This document shows, in pieces, positions 27,460 to 35,497 of a DNA stretch of 64,000 bases. The position numbers were made by a program, and so were the translations under genes. The notes under the pieces are model-generated. The model was not told the DNA's origin, made no database searches, and saw only the letters and a list, made by a program, of their open reading frames with translations. The DNA is taken from assembly GCF_904848625.1 (NCBI RefSeq), contig NZ_CAJHCP010000016.1:1-64000 (forward strand). The letters are read 5' to 3'. The first letter of the stretch is position 1. Every line of letters begins with the position of its first letter. The stretch comes from Paraburkholderia metrosideri. GTDB lineage: Bacteria > Pseudomonadota > Gammaproteobacteria > Burkholderiales > Burkholderiaceae.

Positions 27460-27738
27460 TTACTGAGCTGCGGCCGCTTGCAGACCCTTGATGGCTGCAG
27501 CGAGGCGGCTCTTATGGCGAGCTGCCTTGTTCTTGTGAACGATGTTCTTGTCGGCAATGATGTCGATGGTCTTCGACGATGCCTGGAAGATTTCTGCGGC
27601 CTTAGCCTTGTCGCCGGCGTCGATCGCCTTGCGGACAGCCTTGATAGCCGTGCGGAACTTCGAGCGCAGTGCCGAGTTGTGCGAGTTTGCCTTGGCGGCC
27701 TGGCGGGCGCGCTTGCGTGCTTGTGCGGAGTTTGCCAT
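27460..27738 (-). CDS. rpsT: 30S ribosomal protein S20
   Basis: Small-subunit protein binding 16S rRNA. 92 residues, Lys/Ala-rich and helical, starting MANSAQARKRARQ, the family hallmark. A good AAGGAA site precedes the ATG. It is divergent from murJ, with a strong promoter about 240 bp upstream, so the message has a long leader that may serve S20 autoregulation, as known for enterobacterial rpsT. Confidence 0.97.
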   Translation of the reverse strand: MANSAQARKRARQAAKANSHNSALRSKFRTAIKAVRKAIDAGDKAKAAEIFQASSKTIDIIADKNIVHKNKAARHKSRLAAAIKGLQAAAAQ

Positions 27739-27981
27739 GACGGTTCCTTATCCTGTTCCTGTTTCCAGTACCTGACCTTCAAGTGGTGAGGTGCTGCTTT
27801 TAGATCCGAACTCTTGGAAGCGATTGCCCAAGAGCGCAAAAAGTGTCGAAAAATCGATCGAACTACGCGAAGGCGGGCTCGGCTTTTCTTGGTGCTGGAG
27901 GGTATTAGCAGGGGGCTTGGTGCCAACCCGCGGTGTCAACACACACCGCCCGAAAATTGAGCGAGCTCTTCGAAGCCGACG

Positions 27982-28011
27982 ATTATAGCAACAAAATCAG
28001 GCACGTGGCAA
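27982..28011 (-). promoter_or_regulatory. Sigma-70 promoter of rpsT
   Basis: On the minus strand TTGCCA and a perfect TATAAT are separated by 18 bp, a near-consensus promoter. Predicted start near 27975 gives an rpsT leader of about 235 nt. Confidence 0.72.
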
Positions 28012-28262
28012 CGGGAAAGCGTGATCACGCGATGCCGGCCTGTGGAGCAAGGCCCTGCGAGCCGCAACGCGCCGTGTGTGGCGAGTGCGAAGCGGGCAAC
28101 GCGGTTGCTGTGCCGGCAGCCGCGCCCAGCACATCTTTTGCGCCGCCCGCAGGCCTCCGGAATCTGCAAAAAAACGCGGTGGACCGCCCATCCAATCGAA
28201 CGTCTGCACGGTAAATCGGTCCGAATCGCGTCCCGGCTCGTCGTCCGCACTTGCGGCACCCG

Positions 28263-28268
28263 TATAAT
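28263..28268 (+). promoter_or_regulatory. -10 element immediately upstream of murJ
   Basis: A perfect TATAAT ends only nine bases before the murJ ATG, so transcription would begin within a few bases of the start codon. No Shine-Dalgarno fits in between. The -35 region is poor. Confidence 0.5.
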
Positions 28269-28277
28269 AAGCGCCCC

Positions 28278-29828
28278 ATGAATCTAATCCGAGCCTTGCT
28301 GACGGTCAGCGGCTTCACGCTGCTGTCGCGCGTGACCGGTCTGGCCCGCGAAACGCTGATCGCTCGCGCGTTCGGCGCCAGTCAATTTACTGACGCGTTC
28401 TACGTCGCCTTCCGCATTCCGAACCTGCTGCGCCGCATCTCCGCCGAGGGCGCGTTCTCGCAGGCTTTCGTGCCGATCCTCGCCGAGTTCAAGAACCAGC
28501 AAGGCCATGACGCCACCAAGGCGCTGGTCGACGCCACCTCGACCGTGCTTGCCTGGGCGCTGGCGGTTCTGTCGGTAATCGGCGTGCTGGGTGCGTCCGG
28601 CGTGGTGTTCATCGTTGCCTCGGGACTTGCGCATGAAGGCCATGCGTACGCGCTCGCGGTCACGATGACGCGCATCATGTTCCCGTACATTATTTTCATT
28701 TCGCTGACGTCGCTGGCGTCGAGCGTGCTGAATACGTACAAGAGCTTCTCGTTGCCCGCGTTCGCGCCGGTGCTGCTGAACGTGGCATTCATCCTGGCGG
28801 CCGTATTCGTCGCGCCGCGTCTGCAAACGCCGGTCTATGCGCTGGCGTGGGCGGTGATCGTCGGCGGGCTGTTGCAGTTCCTCGTGCAACTGCCGGGTCT
28901 GAAGAAGATCGACATGGTGCCGCGCATCGGCCTGAACCCGGTGAAGGCGCTCGCGCATCGTGGTGTCAAGCGGGTGCTGTCCAAGATGGTGCCGGCCATG
29001 TTTGCGGTGTCGGTCGCGCAGATCAGTCTGATCATCAACACTAATATCGCGTCGCGCATCGGCCCCGGCGCCGTGTCGTGGATCAACTACGCCGACCGGC
29101 TGATGGAGTTTCCAACCGCGCTGCTCGGCGTCGCGCTGGGCACGATCCTGTTGCCGAGTCTGTCGAAGGCGCACGTCGACGCCGATCCGCACGAATATTC
29201 GTCGCTGCTCGACTGGGGGCTGCGCGTGACGTTCCTGCTGGCCGCGCCGAGCGCGGTCGCGTTGTTCTTCTTCGCCGAGCCGCTGACGGCCGTGCTATTC
29301 CACTACGGCAAATTCGACAGCAACTCGGTCGTGATGGTGAGCCGCGCGCTGGCGGCGTATGGCGTCGGGTTGATCGGCCTGATCCTGATCAAGATCCTCG
29401 CGCCCGGGTTCTACGCGAAGCAGGACATCAAGACGCCGGTGAAGATCGGCATCGGCGTGCTGATCGTGACGCAGTTGAGCAACTACGCGTTCGTCCCGAT
29501 TTTCGCGCACGCAGGCCTGACGTTGAGCGTCGGGCTCGGCGCTTGCGTCAATGCATTGCTACTGTTTCTCGGCCTGCGCAAGCGCGGCATCTATATGCCA
29601 TCGAGCGGCTGGCTGAAATTTTTCGTGCAGATGCTGGGCGCCTGTCTGGTGCTGGCCGGCGCGATGAGGTGGTTGGCGATCAGCTTCGACTGGATCGGTA
29701 TGCGTGAGCATCCGGTCAACCGGATCGTGCTGCTGGGTGCGTGCCTCGTGCTGTTTGCCGCGCTATATTTCGGTATGCTCTGGCTGATGGGCTTCAAGTA
29801 CGCGTATTTCAAAAGACGAGTGAAGTGA
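28278..29828 (+). CDS. murJ: Lipid II flippase
   Basis: MOP-superfamily membrane protein that flips the peptidoglycan precursor lipid II to the periplasm; essential in E. coli. 516 residues with about 14 hydrophobic segments; landmarks are SRVTGLARETLIARAFGAS, RIPNLLRRISAEGAFSQAF and PTALLGVALGTILLP. The ATG sits just after a -10 element without a ribosome site. The stop codon is six bases before the next gene, so the two are probably one operon. Confidence 0.95.
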   Translation: MNLIRALLTVSGFTLLSRVTGLARETLIARAFGASQFTDAFYVAFRIPNLLRRISAEGAFSQAFVPILAEFKNQQGHDATKALVDATSTVLAWALAVLSVIGVLGASGVVFIVASGLAHEGHAYALAVTMTRIMFPYIIFISLTSLASSVLNTYKSFSLPAFAPVLLNVAFILAAVFVAPRLQTPVYALAWAVIVGGLLQFLVQLPGLKKIDMVPRIGLNPVKALAHRGVKRVLSKMVPAMFAVSVAQISLIINTNIASRIGPGAVSWINYADRLMEFPTALLGVALGTILLPSLSKAHVDADPHEYSSLLDWGLRVTFLLAAPSAVALFFFAEPLTAVLFHYGKFDSNSVVMVSRALAAYGVGLIGLILIKILAPGFYAKQDIKTPVKIGIGVLIVTQLSNYAFVPIFAHAGLTLSVGLGACVNALLLFLGLRKRGIYMPSSGWLKFFVQMLGACLVLAGAMRWLAISFDWIGMREHPVNRIVLLGACLVLFAALYFGMLWLMGFKYAYFKRRVK

Positions 29829-29833
29829 TCACG

Positions 29834-30676
29834 ATGACGCGAGTTCTCGACTATTTCAGCACGCTCGTTGCCGAAGACGAAAGTCTGCCGTTGACCGAAG
29901 CGGCGCTCTCGCTCGCGCAGGACGCTTATCCCGACCTTGATCTGCAAGCGACGCTGGCTGAGATCGACGAACTGGTGTTGCGTCTGCAGCGCCGTATGCC
30001 GGAGGACGTCGACCCTCGTCAAAAGGTCGGCATTCTGAACCGGTTCTTCTTCCGCGAGCTGGGTTTTGCCAGCAACCTGAACGATTATTACGACCCCGAC
30101 AACAGTCATCTGAATGTCGTGCTCAAGCGTCGGCGCGGCATTCCGATTTCGCTCGCGGTGCTGTATCTGGAGATGGCGGAGCAGATCGGTATTCCTGCAC
30201 GTGGCGTGTCTTTTCCCGGACATTTTCTGCTGCGCGTCACGACGCCTGACGGCGATCTGATGCTCGATCCGACCAGCGGTCATTCGCTGACCGAGTCGGA
30301 GATGGTCGACATGCTGGAGCCTTATGTGGCGTCGGCGGGGGAGTCGGTGAGCAGAGCGCTGCGCATGCTGTTGCAGCCGGCCACGAGTCGCGAGATTCTC
30401 GCCCGGATGCTGGGCAATCTGAAAGCTGTTTATCGTCAGACGGAACGTTGGCAGCGTTTGCTGGCGGTACAGCAGCGTCTTGTCATTCTGCTGCCGGGCA
30501 ATATCGAAGAAGTGCGCGATCGTGGCTTTGCTTACGCGCGGCTCGATTATCTGCGGCCCGCACTTGAGGACTTGGAAAACTATCTCGGCGACCGCCCCGA
30601 TGCCGAGGACGCGATGGTGGTGGAGTCGCAATTGCACGAGTTGCGGCAACGCACGCAGCAAGACGATCACGGCTAG
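29834..30676 (+). CDS. SirB1-family transglutaminase-like/TPR protein
   Basis: 280-residue cytosolic protein of the SirB1/YchA group. The N-terminal two-thirds is a transglutaminase-like fold (LNRFFFRELGFASNLNDYYD, RRRGIPISLAVLYLEMA, GVSFPGHFLLR); the tail (about 195-270) has TPR-like helices. The usual Cys of transglutaminases is not evident, so enzymatic activity is doubtful. An upstream in-frame GTG overlapping the murJ stop is an alternative start. Function not established. Confidence 0.85.
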   Translation: MTRVLDYFSTLVAEDESLPLTEAALSLAQDAYPDLDLQATLAEIDELVLRLQRRMPEDVDPRQKVGILNRFFFRELGFASNLNDYYDPDNSHLNVVLKRRRGIPISLAVLYLEMAEQIGIPARGVSFPGHFLLRVTTPDGDLMLDPTSGHSLTESEMVDMLEPYVASAGESVSRALRMLLQPATSREILARMLGNLKAVYRQTERWQRLLAVQQRLVILLPGNIEEVRDRGFAYARLDYLRPALEDLENYLGDRPDAEDAMVVESQLHELRQRTQQDDHG

Positions 30677-30713
30677 TCGCGTCGCGTTCTGGAAGCGTAC
30701 CCTGCACGAAACG

Positions 30714-30753
30714 AAACGCCTGTTCATGATCGACTCATGAGCAGGCGTTTTTT
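30714..30753 (+). terminator. Intrinsic terminator after murJ-SirB1 operon
   Basis: A 16-bp stem aaacgcctgttcatga / tcatgagcaggcgttt (one wobble pair), loop of five, then six T. Unusually long stem. Confidence 0.93.
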
Positions 30754-30800
30754 ATTGCCGCGTGATGCGTCGTATCGTGGCGACGCACAACTACAGGTCG

Positions 30801-31559
30801 TTACTTCGGCTGCATCCGGATCGCGCCGTCCAGACGAATCACTTCACCATTCAGCATCGGGTTGTCGAAAATTTGCTTGGCCAGCATCGCGTATTCGGCC
30901 GGTTTGCCCAGACGCGGCGGGAACGGCACCATCGCGCCGAGCGCGTCCTGCACTTCCTGCGGCATGCCGAGCAGCATCGGCGTTTCGAAGATGCCGGGCG
31001 CGATCGTCATCACGCGGATGGCGTTGCGTGACAGGTCGCGCGCAATCGGCAACGTCATGCCGACCACGCCGCCCTTGGAGGCCGCATAGGCGGCCTGGCC
31101 GATCTGTCCGTCGTACGCAGCCACCGACGCCGTGTTGATAATCACCCCACGCTCACCGCTCGCAGTCGGCTCGTTCTTCGACATCGCCGCAGCGGCGAGA
31201 CGAATCATGTTGAAAGTGCCGATCAGATTGATGGAGATGGTGCGCGCAAACGACTCGAGCGGATGCGGGCCGTCTTTACCGACCGTCTTGACTGCGGGAG
31301 CAATGCCCGCGCAATTGACCAGCCCGCGCAACGTGCCGAGCTTCGCCGCGGCCTCGACTGCTTGCGTTGCGTCGTCTTCGCGGCTCACGTCGCATTTGAC
31401 GAAGATGCCGCCGAGTTCCTTTGCGAGCGCCTCGCCAGCGTCCTGATTCAGGTCGGCCAGCACCACCTTGCCGCCGTTCTCGACGAGCAGGCGCGCGGTG
31501 GCGGCACCCAGACCCGATGCACCGCCGGTGATCAGGAACACATTGTCACGAATCTCCAT
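30801..31559 (-). CDS. SDR-family 3-hydroxyacyl-CoA dehydrogenase-like protein
   Basis: NAD-dependent short-chain dehydrogenase. 252 residues with the cofactor loop GGASGLG, NCAG, catalytic serine region INTASVAAYDG and YAASKGG (Tyr and Lys). The length, PIARDLSRNAIRVMTIAPG and NPMLNGEVIRLDGAIRM resemble type II 3-hydroxyacyl-CoA dehydrogenases (HSD10-like), suggesting beta-oxidation or branched-chain catabolism. AAGGAGAA precedes the ATG. No acyl-CoA dehydrogenase partner is adjacent. Confidence 0.88.
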   Translation of the reverse strand: MEIRDNVFLITGGASGLGAATARLLVENGGKVVLADLNQDAGEALAKELGGIFVKCDVSREDDATQAVEAAAKLGTLRGLVNCAGIAPAVKTVGKDGPHPLESFARTISINLIGTFNMIRLAAAAMSKNEPTASGERGVIINTASVAAYDGQIGQAAYAASKGGVVGMTLPIARDLSRNAIRVMTIAPGIFETPMLLGMPQEVQDALGAMVPFPPRLGKPAEYAMLAKQIFDNPMLNGEVIRLDGAIRMQPK

Positions 31560-31764
31560 GTCTTCTCCTTTGCTACGGTTATTCAGTCGTGGCCAGATCG
31601 AATATTTTTTCGATGATCGATTGTAGCGGCTATGTTGCAACGCGGAAAGCGAGCGGGCAGGGCGCCGGATGCAGACCGCTACGGATGTCTAATTAATGCT
31701 GGGCGCCTGGCGGCCAGGGACTGCGAGGGCGTGCTCGAAGCGCTTCGCGCAGCGCACGCCGCAA

Positions 31765-31796
31765 TAAAAAAACCCGCCAACATGGGCGGGTTTTTC
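31765..31796 (-). terminator. Intrinsic terminator after adk
   Basis: Nine-bp stem aaacccgcc / ggcgggttt with a six-base loop, an A-run on the left for leftward transcripts and T-run on the right. Lies just past the adk stop codon; usable in both directions. Confidence 0.88.
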
Positions 31797-31823
31797 GTCA
31801 ACCAGAAGCCGTGCGCGTTGCGC

Positions 31824-32489
31824 TTATTTCAGCGCTTCGAACGCGCGCTCACGAATTTCGTCAACGCTGCCGAGGCCCGAAATGCGGCGGTATTGCGGCG
31901 CCTTCAGCGAACTCGCCGCATCGCCGTTTTTTGCCCAGCCGTTGTAATAGTCGATCAGCGGCTTGGTCTGCGCTTCATACACTTGCAGACGCTTCTTCAC
32001 CGTTTCTTCCTTGTCGTCGTCGCGCTGGATCAGCGGCTCGCCGGTCACGTCGTCAACGCCTTCAACCTTCGGCGGATTGAACTTGACGTGGTACGTGCGG
32101 CCCGAAGCGGCGTGCGAGCGGCGGCCGCTCATGCGCACGATGATCTCGTCGAACGGCACGTCGATTTCCAGCACGTAGTCGATCGCGACGCCTGCCTGCT
32201 TCATCGCTTCCGCTTGCGGAATGGTGCGCGGGAAACCGTCGAACAGATAACCGTTCGCGCAATCGGCTTGCTGCAGACGTTCTTTCACCAGGTTAATGAT
32301 GAGTTCGTCCGTCACCAGCTCGCCAGCGTCCATGAAACGCTTGGCTTCGAGGCCCAGCGGCGTGCCAGCCTTGACGGCTGCACGCAGCATGTCACCGGTG
32401 GAAATTTGCGGAATACCGAATTTTTCCTTGATGAAGTTTGCCTGAGTGCCCTTACCCGCGCCGGGCGCACCCAAAAGGATCAAACGCAT
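31824..32489 (-). CDS. adk: Adenylate kinase
   Basis: Interconverts ATP + AMP and 2 ADP. 221 residues, long form with a full LID domain. P-loop GAPGAGKGT at 7-15, DGFPRT, and LID segment SGRRSHAASGRTYHVKFNPP that lacks the four zinc cysteines, so non-zinc type. GGAG lies before the ATG. Last gene of the lpxK-Trm112-kdsB-adk series on this strand. Confidence 0.97.
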   Translation of the reverse strand: MRLILLGAPGAGKGTQANFIKEKFGIPQISTGDMLRAAVKAGTPLGLEAKRFMDAGELVTDELIINLVKERLQQADCANGYLFDGFPRTIPQAEAMKQAGVAIDYVLEIDVPFDEIIVRMSGRRSHAASGRTYHVKFNPPKVEGVDDVTGEPLIQRDDDKEETVKKRLQVYEAQTKPLIDYYNGWAKNGDAASSLKAPQYRRISGLGSVDEIRERAFEALK

Positions 32490-32702
32490 GTGATATCTCC
32501 AGATCTGTGTGAATTCTTTGATGACGCTGCAGCCATCCGACGATCCGCCGGGGACCCGCATCGGCTACCGTTCGGCTCTCGCGCTGCACGTCGAAACACG
32601 ACGGCGCTGCAAGATGGAAACGGTGCGACCGGGGCAAACCCTGGCGCTCGCTTGGTGTAGGAGGCGCGCACAACCGTCCGATTATGCCATGGCTTTTTGC
32701 GG

Positions 32703-33506
32703 TCAAGACCCGAATAAAGCCCTGACGCGTGCCAGGTCTGCGGGTGTGTCGACGCCGGGCAGCGGCACGTCCTGGGTGACGAGCACTGCAATTCGTTCGC
32801 CATGCCACATCGCCCGCAACTGTTCGAGCGCTTCGACCTGTTCGATCGGCGAGATCGAGAGATTGGGGTAGGTGCGCAAAAACTGGGCGCGGTATGCATA
32901 CAGGCCGATATGCCGATGAACTACCGCAGGCGCAGGCGGCGCGGGCATTGACGGGACGTTCGGCCAATGCGGCTGATAAGCGTCGCGGGCCCACGGAATC
33001 GCCGCGCGCGAGAAATACAGCGCGACGTTGCGAGCGTCGAGTACGACCTTGACGACATTCGGATTGAAGATTTCGGCGGGGTCGGTGATCGGATGCGCGG
33101 CGGTGGCGATCGCGCAGCCGTTGCTGGCCGCGAGGTGCGACGCAACGCCGCACACGAGTGCCGGGTCGATCAGCGGTTCGTCGCCTTGCACGTTGACGAC
33201 GATCGTGTCGTCGCTCCAGCCGAACCGCGCTGCGACTTCTGCGAGACGGTCCGTGCCCGACGGGTGGTCGGCGCGCGTCAGCACGGCTTCGAAACCGTGA
33301 TCGCGCGCGGCGTCGAGCACTTCCTGTGCATCCGACGCGACCAGCACCTGCTGTGCGCCCGATTCGCGCGCGCGTTCGGCGACCCGCACCACCATCGGTT
33401 TGCCGCCGAGGTCCGCGAGCGGCTTGTTAGGCAGACGCGTCGAAGCGAGCCGGGCCGGCACGACGGCGATGAACGGGGGAACAGCGGTGGAGTTGGCTTG
33501 AGTCAT
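32703..33506 (-). CDS. kdsB: 3-deoxy-manno-octulosonate cytidylyltransferase
   Basis: Activates Kdo with CTP for lipopolysaccharide core synthesis. 267 residues; PARLASTRLPNKPL nucleotide-binding start, HPSGTDRLAE, VNVQGDEPL and SRAAIPWARD are all conserved. The frame is open for 25 more codons, but homologues start near this ATG. Clustered with lpxK, matching the shared LPS role. Confidence 0.96.
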   Translation of the reverse strand: MTQANSTAVPPFIAVVPARLASTRLPNKPLADLGGKPMVVRVAERARESGAQQVLVASDAQEVLDAARDHGFEAVLTRADHPSGTDRLAEVAARFGWSDDTIVVNVQGDEPLIDPALVCGVASHLAASNGCAIATAAHPITDPAEIFNPNVVKVVLDARNVALYFSRAAIPWARDAYQPHWPNVPSMPAPPAPAVVHRHIGLYAYRAQFLRTYPNLSISPIEQVEALEQLRAMWHGERIAVLVTQDVPLPGVDTPADLARVRALFGS

Positions 33507-33713
33507 CAGCGAGATGAGCAGGAAGAGGGGCGGAAAGACGGCGGGCGGCGGAACCGTAAAACGCTTCCGCGCGAGCAGCACGGCGCGAACGAACGGCTAC
33601 GACGGCAAATGACGGAGAGACTGCAAACGGATCAGTGCACGCGGTTCAACGAAGCGAAGCAGCGCGCAGTTCCGCAACTCCCACTTTGCCCGCGAACACT
33701 GGCGCCCGGCGAT

Positions 33714-33917
33714 TCAGGCGACCGAGCCCGGATTCAGATCGACCGGCGTGCCTTCGACGGTCTGCCGCGCTTCGTCGACGAGCATGACGGGAATGCCGTC
33801 GCGGATCGGATACGCGAGCTTGTCGGCATTGCAGATCAGCTCCTGGGCGGAACGGTCGTAGCTGAGCGGGCCCTTGCAGATCGGGCAGACGAGAATTTCA
33901 AGCAGGCGAGCGTCCAC
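33714..33917 (-). CDS. Trm112-family (YcaR-like) small protein
   Basis: 67-residue protein with LLEILVCPICKGPL and ELICNADKLAYPIRDGIPVM. Trm112 proteins partner with and activate methyltransferases in eukaryotes; the bacterial role is unclear. Only one CxxC pair plus a further Cys is present, so zinc binding is uncertain. Start is a GTG with GGAGAAAG upstream; a TTG 15 bases earlier is possible. It overlaps the end of lpxK by 20 bp and is widely placed between lpxK and kdsB. Confidence 0.9.
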   Translation of the reverse strand: MDARLLEILVCPICKGPLSYDRSAQELICNADKLAYPIRDGIPVMLVDEARQTVEGTPVDLNPGSVA

Positions 33918-34914
33918 GGACTTTCTCCACAACTAATGCAATGAGGCGATGATCGAGCGCGGCTTCGACCGGGACAACCCAGATGCGCGCATCGTGCCAG
34001 GACCCTAATTTTACCGCATCCTTTTCGGTTATCAGGATCGCGTCGGCGTCCACGTCGGTGAAAGGATTGCGCTCGAACGCGTAGTGATCGGGCAGGGCGC
34101 GGGTGGCGGGCGTGAGGCCGGCGGCGCGCAGCGTGGCGAAAAAGCGCTCGGGCGAGCCGATGCCCGCTGCGGCCAGCACGCGCTCGCCGCTGAATTGCGC
34201 GAGCGGACGGCGTAGCGCAGGGTTATCCAGATGCCATGCCTCGGCGGGCGCGAGCTGCAGCGCGAACGTGTTCGGCCACGGCGGCAGGGAGCGGGCGTAG
34301 GGATCGTTGATCAGCGTCGCGTCGCGCCGACGCGACAGCGGCTCGCGCAGCGGGCCAGCCGGCAGCAGAAAACCGTTACCGCCGAGCCGGTGATCGAACA
34401 CGACGAGTTCCGCGTCGCGCGCGAGGCGGTAGTGTTGCAAACCGTCATCGCTGACGATCACGTCGACTTCGCGATGTGCGGCGCGCAGTGCCTGCGCAGC
34501 GGCCACGCGATCCGGGCAGACCCACACTGGCGCACCGGTGCGGCGCGCGATCAGCAACGGTTCGTCCCCGCCGACGCTCGCCGCTGACGCCGGCGTGACC
34601 TGTGTCGGCCCCTTGACGCGCGCGCCGTAGCCACGCGACACCACGCCGGGCGTAAAGCCGGCAGCGCGCAATGCTTCGACCAGTGCGATGACAGTCGGTG
34701 TCTTGCCGGTGCCGCCGACAGTCACGTTGCCGACCACCACCACCGGCACGCCGACGCGCACCGATTTCAGCCAGCCGAGCGAAAAGGCGGCGCGGCGCGC
34801 GGCGGCAACTGCGCCGAACACACACGCGAGCGGCGACAACGCCCACGCGAACGGGCCACGCTGCTGCCATTCGCGCGCAAGGCGCGCTTCGAGGCGGTGG
34901 TTGAATTCGCTCAT
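33898..34914 (-). CDS. lpxK: Tetraacyldisaccharide 4'-kinase
   Basis: Phosphorylates the lipid A disaccharide precursor at the inner membrane. 338 residues, an N-terminal membrane-associated helix, P-loop GNVTVGGTGKTP (GGTGKTP at 67-73), SDDGLQHYRL and ITEKDAVKL. Precedes the Trm112 gene with overlap, so translation is coupled. Ribosome site weak. Confidence 0.95.
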   Translation of the reverse strand: MSEFNHRLEARLAREWQQRGPFAWALSPLACVFGAVAAARRAAFSLGWLKSVRVGVPVVVVGNVTVGGTGKTPTVIALVEALRAAGFTPGVVSRGYGARVKGPTQVTPASAASVGGDEPLLIARRTGAPVWVCPDRVAAAQALRAAHREVDVIVSDDGLQHYRLARDAELVVFDHRLGGNGFLLPAGPLREPLSRRRDATLINDPYARSLPPWPNTFALQLAPAEAWHLDNPALRRPLAQFSGERVLAAAGIGSPERFFATLRAAGLTPATRALPDHYAFERNPFTDVDADAILITEKDAVKLGSWHDARIWVVPVEAALDHRLIALVVEKVRGRSPA

Positions 34915-35497
34915 GGGCGAGCCATCTCAGCGGGCGGCACGCGTCTGGCCGAAACCGAACGGCAACTCGCCGGCGTGGAGGCGCCATGCGCAATACGCGG
35001 GGTCTGCATCAACGCGGTTCTCCGGAGAATCGAAAGTGAAGCAAAAAATGAAGCAGCGAGGGCTTGAACCTCAGCGCCTGATGCTCTCGCGCAGTGTGCC
35101 GCAACGGCAGGGTTCGCGGGCGTCCGGCATGCCGTCGAACCCGCCACTCTAGCGCGCAGGCGTCCCGCCCGGCAAGTCGCGCAGTGACGCCGCGGGGGCG
35201 CCTCAAGACTGTCTTCGTTACCCACAGCCTGTGGATAACTTTGTGGAGAACCTGCCGCTCAACGGGCTGCGAGGGCCATTTGGAGGGCTCCGGATCGGTA
35301 TTGGTTCTCGTTATTGAGATATAAACCTTATATAAATCAACAACATGCTTTAGATTCATGCGCTCTGGCGGGCAGTTTGGCGGATTGCGCCTGGCGACTC
35401 CCGCCATGTGGACACTTTTAACAATTCAGCGGACAGGCTGGACGCGGATGGCCGCTCGGTCTATCGTCTGTCCGGCCAGTCACAGATACTCCCTCGC
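34915..35497. other. Divergent lpxK/xseA spacer with a DnaA-box-like site and AT-rich patch
   Basis: 583 bp with no supported gene. It holds a perfect DnaA-box consensus on the minus strand at 35230-35238 (tgtggataa), inside the short palindrome cacagcctgtg, and an unusually AT-rich stretch at about 35300-35360. The left half is GC-rich with uninformative open frames. Confidence 0.5.
35230..35238 (-). promoter_or_regulatory. DnaA-box-like 9-mer
   Basis: Exact match to TTATCCACA on the minus strand, between lpxK and xseA. Single exact box with only a looser ttgtggag next to it, so an origin is unlikely; it could titrate DnaA or regulate xseA or lpxK. Confidence 0.4.

Larger units (their letters stand above)
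27739..28277. other. Divergent rpsT/murJ spacer including the rpsT leader
   Basis: 539 bp without a gene. The left part is the predicted rpsT 5' untranslated region; the right part separates the rpsT promoter from the murJ start. Antisense frames here have no domain. No RNA gene is recognised. Confidence 0.6.

Noticed and set aside
28284..29192. 302-codon minus-strand frame within murJ
   Set aside because: Arg/Gln/His-rich product with no motif; shadow of the membrane protein gene.
35221..35360. Possible replication origin near the DnaA box
   Set aside because: Only one exact box and no dnaA, dnaN, gidA or other origin-linked gene; treated as a single site only.
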